DNA of 37,062 nt, from positions 1 to 37,062 of the forward strand of contig JAGAAI010000096.1 of assembly GCA_017615325.1 (NCBI GenBank), written 5' to 3'. A program made the translations under genes and the position numbers. Of this stretch, positions 23,895 through 32,422 are shown piece by piece (position 1 is the first letter of the stretch; the number at the start of each line of letters is the position of its first letter). Under the pieces are notes generated by a model. It did no database searches. It saw nothing but the letters and a program-made list of their open reading frames with translations, and had not been told where the DNA came from. Origin of the DNA: Clostridiales bacterium. GTDB taxonomy: Bacteria; Bacillota; Clostridia; Saccharofermentanales; Saccharofermentanaceae.

Positions 23895-25097
23895 TTATTC
23901 GATGATCTTGGAAACGTTTCCTGCGCCTACAGTATGACCACCCTCACGGATAGCGAACTTAAGACCCTGCTCCATAGCGATAGGTGTGATAAGGTCAGCT
24001 GTGATGGTTACGTGGTCACCAGGCATGCACATGTCTGTGCCCTCAGGAAGAGCGATGTTACCGGTAACGTCTGTTGTTCTGAAGTAGAACTGAGGACGAT
24101 AGCCGTTGAAGAAGGGCTTGTGACGGCCACCCTCTTCCTTTGTAAGAACGTAAACCTGTCCCTCGAACTTTGTGTGAGGAGTTGTTGAACCGGGCTTAGC
24201 GAGAACCTGGCCTCTCTCAACTTCCTTACGGTCGATACCACGGAGGAGGCAACCGATGTTGTCGCCGGCCTCAGCCTGATCCATGGACTTACGGAACATC
24301 TCAACGCCTGTGATAACTGTGGACTTGGGCTCATCCTGGAGACCAACGATCTCAGCAGCGTCACCAACCTTAACTGTACCTCTCTCGAGACGGCCTGTAG
24401 CAACTGTACCACGACCGGAGATCGTGAATACGTCCTCAACAGGCATAAGGAAAGGCTTGTCAACAGGTCTTTCAGGTGTTGCGATATAAGAGTCAACTGC
24501 AGCCATGAGCTCAACGATAGAAGCATACTCAGGAGCAGAAGGATCTGTAGATGTAGACTCGAGAGCCTGGAGAGCAGAACCACGGATGATAGGTGTATCA
24601 TCGCCAGGGAACTCATACTGGTTGAGGAGGTCACGGATGTCCATCTCAACGAGTTCGAGGAGCTCTTCGTCATCAACCTGGTCGCACTTGTTCATGTATA
24701 CAACAATGTAAGGAACGCCAACCTGACGAGCGAGCAGGATGTGCTCACGTGTCTGAGCCATAGGACCGTCAGAAGCAGCAACTACGAGGATAGCACCATC
24801 CATCTGAGCTGCACCTGTGATCATGTTCTTGATGTAGTCAGCGTGACCGGGGCAGTCAACGTGAGCATAGTGACGAGCTTCTGTCTCATACTCAACGTGA
24901 GCTGTGTTGATCGTGATACCACGAGCTCTCTCCTCGGGTGCGGAGTCAATGTTACCATAATCCTTAAACTCTGCGCCGCCCTTCATAGCAAGAACCTTGG
25001 TGATAGCAGCTGTAAGAGTTGTCTTACCATGGTCAACGTGACCAATGGTTCCGATGTTTACGTGTGGCTTGTTACGTACGAACTTTTCCTTAGCCAT
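23895..25097 (-). CDS. tuf: elongation factor Tu
   Basis: Delivers aminoacyl-tRNA to the ribosome A site. The 400-residue protein has the G1 loop GHVDHGKT (19-26), the switch I segment [26 protein letters not shown] and all of domains 2 and 3 to the usual C-terminal KIIE. AGGAGG lies about 7 bases before the ATG. It is the last gene of the str operon, 135 bases after fusA, and has an additional promoter of its own in that gap. Confidence 0.99.
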   Translation of the reverse strand: MAKEKFVRNKPHVNIGTIGHVDHGKTTLTAAITKVLAMKGGAEFKDYGNIDSAPEERARGITINTAHVEYETEARHYAHVDCPGHADYIKNMITGAAQMDGAILVVAASDGPMAQTREHILLARQVGVPYIVVYMNKCDQVDDEELLELVEMDIRDLLNQYEFPGDDTPIIRGSALQALESTSTDPSAPEYASIVELMAAVDSYIATPERPVDKPFLMPVEDVFTISGRGTVATGRLERGTVKVGDAAEIVGLQDEPKSTVITGVEMFRKSMDQAEAGDNIGCLLRGIDRKEVERGQVLAKPGSTTPHTKFEGQVYVLTKEEGGRHKPFFNGYRPQFYFRTTDVTGNIALPEGTDMCMPGDHVTITADLITPIAMEQGLKFAIREGGHTVGAGNVSKIIE

Positions 25098-25161
25098 TTT
25101 AATTTCCTCCTAAAGAAGTAATAGTAATCTTTTGTTCCGCAATTTTCACGCGATACCGAAT

Positions 25162-25190
25162 ATTGTACAAAGTTTTTTGTAATGTTTCAA
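25162..25190 (-). promoter_or_regulatory. internal promoter of tuf
   Basis: On the minus strand TTGAAA (25185-25190), 17 bases, TACAAT (25162-25167), about 65 bases before tuf. A CGATAC/GTATCG inverted repeat (25191-25196 and 25151-25156) flanks the promoter. It would allow tuf to be made in excess of fusA. Confidence 0.78.
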
Positions 25191-25232
25191 GTATCGGCTT
25201 CAAATATACGGTCTTAAGATGCGAAAAACATC

Positions 25233-27302
25233 TTATTTCTTGAGAATGTCCTCCATTATGCTGCGGGGTGTCTCCGCAAAGTGGCTGATCTGCATAACGA
25301 ATGTGCCTCGGCCCTGAGTTGCGGAACGCAATGCTGTAGCATAACCGAACATGTTTGCAAGAGGTACCTCTGCGTGGATCTGCTGGGAACCGTTGAGAGG
25401 CTCGATCGTCTTGATGGCACCACGGCGTGCATTGAGGCCGCCGATAACGTCGCCCAGATATTCATCCGGAACTTCAACGTCAACCTTCATGACAGGCTCG
25501 AGCAATGCAGGATCAGCCTTGGCCATACCTGCCTTGAATCCCATGGAACCTGCGATCTTGAACGCCATCTCAGAAGAGTCGACATCATGTGAGGAACCGT
25601 CGTAAACGGTAACCTTGACGTCAACTACCGGGTAGCCGCCCAGGACACCTGCCTGCATAGCTTCCTGAACACCGGCATCGATAGGAGCGATGAACTCCTT
25701 CGGGATGGAGCCGCCGACTGTAGCGTTGACGAACTCGTAACCCTTACCGGGCTCCTGAGGCTCGAGTCGGAGCCAGCAGTGACCATACTGACCGTGACCG
25801 CCGGACTGACGGACGAACTTTCCTTCCGCCTCGACTGTCTTTCTGATGGTCTCCTTGTAGGATACCTGAGGTGCACCTACGTTAGCTTCGACCTTGAACT
25901 CACGGAACAGACGGTCAACGATGATATCGAGGTGCAACTCACCCATACCTGCGATGATCGTTTGTCCTGTTTCATTGTTAGTATAAGTACGGAATGTAGG
26001 ATCTTCCTCTGCGAGCTTCTGCAAAGCGATGATCATCTTCTCCTGAGAAGCACGGCTCTTAGGTTCGATTGCGACCTCGATAACAGGCTCGGGGAATTCC
26101 ATGGATTCCAGGATGATCGGTGCATCTTCTGTGCAGAGAGTATCACCTGTTGTCGTATCCTTAAGTCCTACCGCAGCTGCGATATCACCTGAGAATACTT
26201 CGCTGATCTCTTTACGCTCGTTAGCGTGCATCTGAACGATACGTCCGATCCTCTCCTTCTTGCCCTTTGTTGCATTGAGAACATAGGAACCGGATTCCAA
26301 AACACCGGAATAAACTCTGAAGAAGCAGAGCTTACCGACATAAGGATCGGTTGCGATCTTAAATGCAAGAGCTGCGAAAGGACCCTTATCGTCTGCAGGT
26401 CTTTCCTCTTCTTCCTCTGTATCAGGGTTAACACCCTTGATGGCAGGGATATCAAGAGGAGAAGGCATGTAATCGACGATAGCGTCGAGCAACATCTGGA
26501 CACCCTTGTTTCTAAGGGATGTACCGCAAGTTACAGGGATAACCTTACACTCGCATGTTGCCTTACGAAGTGCGGCCTTGAGCTCTTCGACTGTGACTTC
26601 TTCACCCTCAAGATACTTCATGGTCAGTTCATCATCTGTCTCACAGATCTTCTCGACCATCTCTTCTCTTGCAGCCTTAACGGCATCAGCCATGTCAGCG
26701 GGAACCTCACGGTCCTCGTACTCTTTACCGTCTTCACTTGTGTAGACCTCGGCACGAAGTGTCATAAGGTCTATGATTCCTTCAAAATCACTCTCTTTAC
26801 CGATAGGCATCTGAATAGCGACAGGTACGTTCTTCAGTCTCTCGGAGATCATGTTGCAGACATTGTTGAAATCTGCGCCCATGATGTCCATCTTGTTGAC
26901 GAAGACCATACGCGGAACGCCGTAGTGCTCAGCCTGTCTCCAAACAGTCTCTGTCTGAGGTTCAACGCCGCCTCTTGCGGACATGACCGTAACAGCACCG
27001 TCAAGAACACGCAGGGATCTTTCAACTTCTACCGTAAAGTCAACGTGGCCGGGAGTATCGATGATGTTGATACGATGTCCCTTCCAGGGTGCCGTTGTAG
27101 CAGCAGAGGTGATCGTGATACCTCTTTCCTGCTCCTGGACCATCCAGTCCATTGTAGCAGCACCGTCGTGAACCTCACCCAATACACGGTTGATACCGGA
27201 ATAGTAGAGGATACGCTCGGTCGTTGTCGTCTTACCTGCGTCAATGTGAGCCATGATACCGATATTACGGGTCTTTTCGAGTGGATACTGTCTTTGCTCC
27301 AT
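25233..27302 (-). CDS. fusA: elongation factor G
   Basis: The translocation GTPase, 689 residues, standard length. G1 AHIDAGKTT (18-26), [23 protein letters not shown], domains II-V with the conserved [16 protein letters not shown] of domain IV, and [15 protein letters not shown] of domain V. AAGGAG lies about 11 bases before the ATG. It follows rpsG by 27 bases and precedes tuf, the usual str operon order. Confidence 0.99.
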   Translation of the reverse strand: MEQRQYPLEKTRNIGIMAHIDAGKTTTTERILYYSGINRVLGEVHDGAATMDWMVQEQERGITITSAATTAPWKGHRINIIDTPGHVDFTVEVERSLRVLDGAVTVMSARGGVEPQTETVWRQAEHYGVPRMVFVNKMDIMGADFNNVCNMISERLKNVPVAIQMPIGKESDFEGIIDLMTLRAEVYTSEDGKEYEDREVPADMADAVKAAREEMVEKICETDDELTMKYLEGEEVTVEELKAALRKATCECKVIPVTCGTSLRNKGVQMLLDAIVDYMPSPLDIPAIKGVNPDTEEEEERPADDKGPFAALAFKIATDPYVGKLCFFRVYSGVLESGSYVLNATKGKKERIGRIVQMHANERKEISEVFSGDIAAAVGLKDTTTGDTLCTEDAPIILESMEFPEPVIEVAIEPKSRASQEKMIIALQKLAEEDPTFRTYTNNETGQTIIAGMGELHLDIIVDRLFREFKVEANVGAPQVSYKETIRKTVEAEGKFVRQSGGHGQYGHCWLRLEPQEPGKGYEFVNATVGGSIPKEFIAPIDAGVQEAMQAGVLGGYPVVDVKVTVYDGSSHDVDSSEMAFKIAGSMGFKAGMAKADPALLEPVMKVDVEVPDEYLGDVIGGLNARRGAIKTIEPLNGSQQIHAEVPLANMFGYATALRSATQGRGTFVMQISHFAETPRSIMEDILKK

Positions 27303-27329
27303 CTTTTCTTTTGCTCCTTGTCGCTCTTA

Positions 27330-27800
27330 TCAGCGGTTGTAGTGTGCGAATGCCTTGTTAGCCTCGGCCATTCTGTGCATTTCTTCCTTCTTCTTGAAAG
27401 CACCGCCTGTACCGTTAGCTGCATCCATGAGCTCAGCTGCGAGACGCTCCTTCATGGTGCGCTCGGATCTGTTTCTGGAGAAGTTAACGATCCAACGGAG
27501 ACCTAATGTAAGCTTTCTGTCAGGTCTTACTTCCATAGGGATCTGGTAGTTGGCACCACCTACACGGCGTGCCTTGCACTCGAGGTCCGGCATTACGTTG
27601 TCAAGAGCCTTGTAGAATACATCGATAGGCTCTTCGCCTGTGCGCTCCTTGATGATATCAAAAGCGCCGTAACAAATTTTCTGAGCTACGCCCTTCTTGC
27701 CGTCGAGCATGATGTTGTTGATGAGCTTAGACACCTTAACATCATTGTAGACGGGATCCGGAAGGACCTCTCTCTTTGGGATATTGCCTTTTCTTGGCAC
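27330..27800 (-). CDS. rpsG: 30S ribosomal protein S7
   Basis: The 156-residue primary assembly protein of the 30S head has the expected length and motifs ([49 protein letters not shown]). The start codon is GTG, with GGAGGG 7 bases upstream. In many bacteria S7 represses its own operon by binding the mRNA between rpsL and rpsG; that gap here is unusually wide. Confidence 0.98.
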   Translation of the reverse strand: MPRKGNIPKREVLPDPVYNDVKVSKLINNIMLDGKKGVAQKICYGAFDIIKERTGEEPIDVFYKALDNVMPDLECKARRVGGANYQIPMEVRPDRKLTLGLRWIVNFSRNRSERTMKERLAAELMDAANGTGGAFKKKEEMHRMAEANKAFAHYNR

Positions 27801-27831
27801 TGGTCTTCCCTCCTTTATGATTCACAGTTAT

Positions 27832-27858
27832 CTGAAACCATAGGTACTCACGTTTCAG
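27832..27858. repeat. hairpin in the rpsL-rpsG intercistronic region
   Basis: CTGAAAC (27832-27838) and GTTTCAG (27852-27858) form a perfect 7-bp stem with a 13-base loop, about 30 bases upstream of the rpsG start on the minus strand. A second stem, GACAGG/CCTGTC, lies near 27961-27978 just after rpsL. They could form an RNA structure for S7 feedback control. Confidence 0.45.
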
Positions 27859-27988
27859 TTTTTGGCCTAATGGACGTGTCGTGCGCTCGAGTAAGCAATG
27901 TCCTGATATATGAACAATGTACTGAACGCGTTAAATTGTCCAATCCTGTTTTGTTGGTCCGACAGGGTATTCCTGTCCGACACCGGGA

Positions 27989-28417
27989 TCACTTCTTAAC
28001 CTTTGCAGCCTTGGGCTTCTTAGCACCGTACTTGGAACGGCCCTGCATACGACCCGTAACGCCTGCTGTATCAAGAGTACCTCTGATGATGTGGTAACGT
28101 ACACCAGGGAGGTCCTTAACACGGCCGCCACGGATGAGTACTACAGAGTGCTCCTGAAGGTTATGTCCGATACCCGGGATGTAAGCAGTTACTTCATAGC
28201 TGTTGGTAAGACGTACACGGGCAACCTTACGGAGAGCCGAGTTAGGCTTCTTAGGAGTTACCGTCTTAACAACCGTGCAAACACCACGCTTTTGAGGAGA
28301 AGAGAAGTTTGTCTCTTTCTTCTTGATGGTGTTGGTACCAAACTGCAAAGCCGGGGAAGCAGACTTATATGTCTTTGACTGTCTGCCGGACTTAACTAAT
28401 TGATTGAACGTTGGCAT
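27989..28417 (-). CDS. rpsL: 30S ribosomal protein S12
   Basis: Decoding-centre protein, 142 residues from the ATG at 28417 (the frame also has a TTG at 28420, but AAAGGAG is 8 bases before the ATG). It carries the Firmicute-type segment after SPALQ, the [15 protein letters not shown] loop with the lysine whose change gives streptomycin resistance (here wild type), and [29 protein letters not shown]. It is the first gene of the str operon and is divergent from the decarboxylase operon. Confidence 0.99.
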   Translation of the reverse strand: MPTFNQLVKSGRQSKTYKSASPALQFGTNTIKKKETNFSSPQKRGVCTVVKTVTPKKPNSALRKVARVRLTNSYEVTAYIPGIGHNLQEHSVVLIRGGRVKDLPGVRYHIIRGTLDTAGVTGRMQGRSKYGAKKPKAAKVKK

Positions 28418-28590
28418 CAATACATCTCCTTTCTTGATTATTTACCCGCACCGAAAACCTTATGTCTCATCCGCCTCCCGAAAAGGGCCGCAAAAATACG
28501 ACGCAAGGCATCTTGCGAGCAATTAAGTTTACACCCGCACTTTTCGAAAGTAAACCCCAAATTTTTTATTTATTTAGTTATAAATTTGCA

Positions 28591-28619
28591 TTGCAATTAG
28601 CGGGACAATTCTTTATACT
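28591..28619 (+). promoter_or_regulatory. promoter of the decarboxylase operon
   Basis: TTGCAA (28591-28596), a 17-base spacer and TATACT (28614-28619), about 45 bases before the first gene. It is placed in the divergent region with rpsL. Confidence 0.72.
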
Positions 28620-28664
28620 TCTCAATGGTAATTTTTTATATAAATAAGAAGGAGTGTACCCTAT

Positions 28665-30047
28665 ATGAAAGTTAACATCACTGAAACGGTGTTGCGTGAT
28701 GCCCAGCAATCGCTCATCGCCACACGTATGCCCTTCTCCGACTTTGAGGGAATCTTAGAGACATTGGACAATGCCGGCTACTATTCTCTTGAGTGTTGGG
28801 GCGGCGCAACATTTGACTCCTGCCTTCGTTACTTAGACGAAGATCCCTGGGAGAGACTGCGCAAGATCAAGGCTGTCTGCAAGAAGACACCTCTCCAGAT
28901 GCTCATCCGCGGCCAGAACATCTTAGGCTACAAGCACTATCCGGATGATGTCGTAAGACTCTTCTGCCGTAAGGCTGCTGAGTGCGGCATGGATATCTTC
29001 AGGATCTTCGACGCTTTGAACGACTTCAGGAACATCGAAGTCTGCATCGACGAAGTCAAGAAGTGTGGCAAGCATGCTCAGGGCTGCATCTGCTACACCA
29101 CATCCCCTGTTCACACCATCCCCAAGTATGTTGAGATGTGTAAGGAACTCGAGGCTATGGGTGTTGACTCCATCGCTATCAAGGATATGGCAGGTATCTG
29201 CTCTCCTAAGGAAGCATATGATCTCGTTAAGGCTCTGAAGAGCGAGGTTTCTGTTCCTCTCTTCTTCCATACACACCACACAACAGGCATGGGCCCCATG
29301 ACTCTCATGAAGGCTGTTGAGGCCGGTTGCGACGGTATCGACTGCGCTATCTCCACGATGGGCGGCGGTACATCCCAGCCTGCTACAGAGACAATGGCTT
29401 ACACACTGAGCCAGTTCGGCTACGAGTCCGGTCTTGATATGGACAAGCTCAAGGAGATCGCTGACTACTTCGTACCCGTAAGAAAGAAGTTCCTTGATAA
29501 CGGAACTCTCAATCCTACAGTCATGGGTATCAAGGCTGACATCCTCAAGTATCAGGTTCCCGGCGGAATGCTTTCCAACATGATCGCAAACCTCAAGGAC
29601 ATGAACGCTCTTGATAAGTTCGACGAAGCTCTTGCCGAGATCCCTGCAGTCCGTAAGGACATGGGTTATCCCCCGCTCGTTACGCCTCTGTCCCAGATGG
29701 TTGGTAACCAGGCTGTATCCAACGTCCTCCTGGGCGAGAGATATAAGAACATCTCCAAGGAGATCAAGGCTTACCTCCGTGGTGAGTACGGAAGAGCTCC
29801 CGGAGAGATCAATCAGGAAATCATCGACAGATGCTGGAAGCCCGAAGAACTCGTTCAGGGCCGTTATGCCGATACTTTGGAGCCTCTCTTCGAGAAGACA
29901 AAGGCTGAGCTCGGCAAGAAGGCAAGATCTGATGAGGACGTTCTTTCCTACATCGCTTTCCCTCAGGTTGCAGAGAAGTTCTTCGAAGCACGTGAGGAGA
30001 AAGAATCCAATACAGTAAACTACACGATCGAGAAGGTGGAGGACTGA
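28665..30047 (+). CDS. oadA: oxaloacetate decarboxylase alpha subunit (carboxyltransferase), no biotin domain
   Basis: Moves the carboxyl group of oxaloacetate to biotin, giving pyruvate. The 460-residue protein is the DRE-TIM barrel of the pyruvate carboxylase/5S transcarboxylase family: ETVLRDAQQSLIATRM (7-22), IRGQNILGY, FRIFDALND, the carbamylated-lysine and metal region AIKDMAGI, and HTHHTTG. The C-terminal biotin carrier domain found in Klebsiella OadA is absent; a separate carrier gene follows. GGAG lies about 11 bases before the ATG. The alternative, a pyruvate carboxylase B subunit, is less likely because the operon encodes the membrane beta subunit and no biotin carboxylase. Confidence 0.93.
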   Translation: MKVNITETVLRDAQQSLIATRMPFSDFEGILETLDNAGYYSLECWGGATFDSCLRYLDEDPWERLRKIKAVCKKTPLQMLIRGQNILGYKHYPDDVVRLFCRKAAECGMDIFRIFDALNDFRNIEVCIDEVKKCGKHAQGCICYTTSPVHTIPKYVEMCKELEAMGVDSIAIKDMAGICSPKEAYDLVKALKSEVSVPLFFHTHHTTGMGPMTLMKAVEAGCDGIDCAISTMGGGTSQPATETMAYTLSQFGYESGLDMDKLKEIADYFVPVRKKFLDNGTLNPTVMGIKADILKYQVPGGMLSNMIANLKDMNALDKFDEALAEIPAVRKDMGYPPLVTPLSQMVGNQAVSNVLLGERYKNISKEIKAYLRGEYGRAPGEINQEIIDRCWKPEELVQGRYADTLEPLFEKTKAELGKKARSDEDVLSYIAFPQVAEKFFEAREEKESNTVNYTIEKVED

Positions 30048-30049
30048 TT

Positions 30050-30421
30050 ATGAGCACCACACTGATTCAATTCGCTGAAAGAGGAAACGTGCTCTCTATT
30101 CCTGACGCTCTCAAGAACGCGGGCTTTACCATCCTGGTCGTTTTCGCTGTACTCTGCCTGATCTTCATCATCATCTCCATTGCAGGAAAGATCTTCTCTG
30201 CAACGGGCAAGGCAGAAAAGCCGGCTGCAGCAGCTGCAACACCGGCAGCAGCACCGGCGGCAGCCGCAATTGCCGAAGAGGAGTTCTCCTCCGGTTCATT
30301 AAGGCTCAAAGGATGTGACGAGAAGACTGCAGCCATGATCATGGCCATCGTGAGCGACAATACGGGAATCCCGTTGTCAGAGCTCGTTTTCAAGTCCATA
30401 ACCCTCGTAGAAGATAAATAA
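30050..30421 (+). CDS. oadG: small membrane subunit, OadG-like (gamma)
   Basis: A 123-residue protein with one transmembrane helix (about 25-46, FTILVVFAVLCLIFIIISIAG) followed by an Ala/Pro linker (57-75) and a small cytoplasmic domain. This is the layout of the gamma subunit that ties the alpha subunit to the membrane beta subunit. Sequence similarity in this subunit is always low, so the call rests on architecture and on its place two bases after oadA. GGAGG precedes the ATG. Confidence 0.82.
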   Translation: MSTTLIQFAERGNVLSIPDALKNAGFTILVVFAVLCLIFIIISIAGKIFSATGKAEKPAAAAATPAAAPAAAAIAEEEFSSGSLRLKGCDEKTAAMIMAIVSDNTGIPLSELVFKSITLVEDK

Positions 30422-30434
30422 AGGAGAACACCTC

Positions 30435-30833
30435 ATGATCTACAAAGTAACAATTAATGACAAAGAATATGAAGTCGAGGTAGAGAAGGGTAAGGCTAAC
30501 GTGCTCCGCACAACAGCCGTTACCGCTGCTCCCGCACCTGCCGCAGCTCCCGCTGCAGCTCCTGCTCCTGCCGCAGCACCTGCACCCGCAGCAGCTCCCG
30601 CTGTTGCTGCAGCAGCCGGCACAACACCCGTTAACTCACCTATGCCCGGTACTATCATCGATGTTAAGGTAGCTGTCGGACAGGCAGTTAAGGAAGGCGA
30701 GTTGGTCGTAATCCTCGAAGCCATGAAGATGGAGAACGAGATCTACGCACCTTGCGCAGGAACCGTTGCTCAGGTTTTGACTTCAAAAGGCGCTTCAGTC
30801 AGCACAGGCGATGCCCTTATCACGATTTCTTGA
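30435..30833 (+). CDS. biotin carboxyl carrier protein of the decarboxylase
   Basis: The 132-residue protein has a short N-terminal strand pair, an Ala/Pro-rich swinging linker (about 27-62) and a biotinyl domain ending the chain. Biotin would be attached to Lys98 in EAMKMENEI. It should carry CO2 from the alpha subunit to the membrane beta subunit. AAGGAG lies upstream, with 13 bases after the previous stop. The separated carrier resembles the methylmalonyl-CoA decarboxylase arrangement (MmdC), but the alpha subunit is of oxaloacetate type. Confidence 0.93.
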   Translation: MIYKVTINDKEYEVEVEKGKANVLRTTAVTAAPAPAAAPAAAPAPAAAPAPAAAPAVAAAAGTTPVNSPMPGTIIDVKVAVGQAVKEGELVVILEAMKMENEIYAPCAGTVAQVLTSKGASVSTGDALITIS

Positions 30834-30848
30834 TTGGAGGCATAGATA

Positions 30849-32042
30849 ATGATTGAAGTAATTAGTGATTTATGGAGCCAGTCGGGCATTGCCAATATGA
30901 CCTGGCAGCAGGGCGTGATGCTTCTGATATCATTCATCCTGTTCTACCTGGCCATCAAGAAGCAGTTCGAACCGCTCCTCCTTCTTCCTATAGCATTCGG
31001 TATGATGCTTACAAACCTCCCTTGGCCCGGCGGCGGAATCTTCCACCCCGAGTGGTTTGAGGGCGGCATCAACTGGGCTGCCCTTGGCGGTCACGGAGTC
31101 AACGCTGCCGGTGTCGAAGTTGAACCCGGTCTCTTTGACTTCCTCTATATCGGAATCAAGCTCGATATCTTCCCCTGCCTTATCTTCATGGCAGTCGGTG
31201 CAATGACAGACTTCGGTCCCTTGATCTCAAGGCCTTCGAGCTTCTTTATGGGTGCAGGCGCTCAGTTCGGTATCTCCTTCGCTTTCGTAGTAGCTACCAT
31301 CTTGGACTTCGATGCTCAGGGCGCAGCTTCCATCGCCATCATCGGCGGTGCTGACGGCCCTACGGCTATCTACCTCACATCCAAGCTCGCTCCCGAGCTC
31401 CTCGGTGCTATCGCTATCGCAGCATATTCATACATGGCCCTGATCCCTATGATCCAGCCGCCTATCATGAAGCTGCTGACGACAAAGAAGATGCGCCAGG
31501 TAAAGATGGAGCAGACAAGACCCGTATCCAAGGTCGAGAAGATCTGCTTCCCTGTAATCGTATCCGTAGTATGTATCCTCATACTCCCTACGGTTGCTCC
31601 TCTCCTCGGCTGCCTCATGCTCGGTAACCTCTTCAGAGAGTCCGGCGTTACTGAAAGACTTTCCGACACTGCACAGAATGCTCTCTGCAACATCGTAACG
31701 ATCTTCCTCGGAACATCCGTTGGTGCTACAGCTATCGGAACGAACTTCCTTAAGCTCGAGACGATCAAGATCATCTTCTTAGGTCTTGCAGCATTCGCTT
31801 TCGCTACAGTCGGCGGTCTTCTCATCGGTATCGTTATGTATCACCTGTCCAAGGGTAAGATCAATCCTCTTATCGGTGCAGCAGGCGTTTCCGCCGTTCC
31901 TATGGCAGCACGTGTTGCTTCCAAGGTCGGTCAGAAAGAGAACCCTTCCAACTTCCTTCTCATGCATGCCATGGGTCCGAACGTTGCAGGCGTTATCGGT
32001 TCTGCCGTTGCAGCAGGTGTACTCCTTAGCCTCTTCGGCTGA
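30849..32042 (+). CDS. oadB: sodium-pumping decarboxylase beta subunit
   Basis: A 397-residue polytopic membrane protein that decarboxylates carboxybiotin and exports sodium ions. Family motifs include the acidic segment TDFGPLISRP, the AxxxIIGGADGPTAIYLTSKLAP loop (about 165-185) and the C-terminal MHAMGPNVAGVIGSAVAAG helix. It has eight or more hydrophobic helices by inspection. GGAGG lies 9 bases before the ATG, 15 bases after the carrier gene. It is the last gene of the operon, with an intrinsic terminator after it. Beta subunits of oxaloacetate, methylmalonyl-CoA and glutaconyl-CoA pumps are alike, so substrate rests on oadA. Confidence 0.95.
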   Translation: MIEVISDLWSQSGIANMTWQQGVMLLISFILFYLAIKKQFEPLLLLPIAFGMMLTNLPWPGGGIFHPEWFEGGINWAALGGHGVNAAGVEVEPGLFDFLYIGIKLDIFPCLIFMAVGAMTDFGPLISRPSSFFMGAGAQFGISFAFVVATILDFDAQGAASIAIIGGADGPTAIYLTSKLAPELLGAIAIAAYSYMALIPMIQPPIMKLLTTKKMRQVKMEQTRPVSKVEKICFPVIVSVVCILILPTVAPLLGCLMLGNLFRESGVTERLSDTAQNALCNIVTIFLGTSVGATAIGTNFLKLETIKIIFLGLAAFAFATVGGLLIGIVMYHLSKGKINPLIGAAGVSAVPMAARVASKVGQKENPSNFLLMHAMGPNVAGVIGSAVAAGVLLSLFG

Positions 32043-32068
32043 TAAGATCAAACAACAGATCAATGATA

Positions 32069-32096
32069 AAACCCGGGGTTCTGCCCCGGGTTTTTC
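32069..32096 (+). terminator. rho-independent terminator of the decarboxylase operon
   Basis: AACCCGGGG and CCCCGGGTT pair around TTCTG and are followed by TTTCTTT. It starts about 27 bases past the oadB stop. Confidence 0.93.
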
Positions 32097-32099
32097 TTT

Positions 32100-32340
32100 A
32101 TCTATATAGTAATTAATTATATATAAGATAAAAACGAACCAGTCTTCATCATGATGGTAATTGCCTTGGACATACTATCCGTAATTACAGATCTCTTCGA
32201 TGCATACACGGTAAAAGGGCGGATCGGTTGCTTTGTCATAACTGCCGTCATGTTCCTGCCAGCTCAACGCACCTTGCTGAGCATGTGTAAGGCCTTATCA
32301 AGTATAGTAAGGACTATAACCATCTGTCTTATCAACGTTC
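32100..32340. other. intergenic stretch without a supported gene
   Basis: Between the two facing terminators lie about 240 bases of AT-rich DNA. The only open frame of note (32151-32381, plus) has no ribosome binding site and runs into the opposite terminator, so I do not call it. No tRNA, riboswitch or repeat is evident. Confidence 0.6.
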
Positions 32341-32342
32341 AA

Positions 32343-32376
32343 ACAAAAAAATCCCGGGGCATCTTAGCCCCGGGAT
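32343..32376 (-). terminator. rho-independent terminator of the protease gene
   Basis: ATCCCGGGGC and GCCCCGGGAT form a perfect 10-bp stem with a 6-base loop, followed on the minus strand by seven T. It is about 45 bases past the protease stop. Confidence 0.94.
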
Positions 32377-32422
32377 CCTGAATTTGATCAAATAGCTCTC
32401 AATCAGTCACGACCTGACATAA

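Noticed and set aside
26226..27506. A 426-codon open frame on the plus strand opposite fusA and rpsG
   Set aside because: It is a mirror of highly biased codon use in fusA and crosses into rpsG; it has no ribosome binding site or recognisable domain.
27989..28417. Possible insertion in S12 after SPALQ
   Set aside because: A comparable segment is normal in S12 of many Firmicutes, and the length is usual.
30520..30625. Ala/Pro codon repeats in the biotin carrier gene
   Set aside because: These are the ordinary swinging-arm linker of biotin carrier proteins, not a mobile or regulatory repeat.
32151..32381. A 76-codon frame in the gap after the decarboxylase operon
   Set aside because: No ribosome binding site, and its end runs into the terminator of the opposite gene. 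A decayed gene cannot be excluded.
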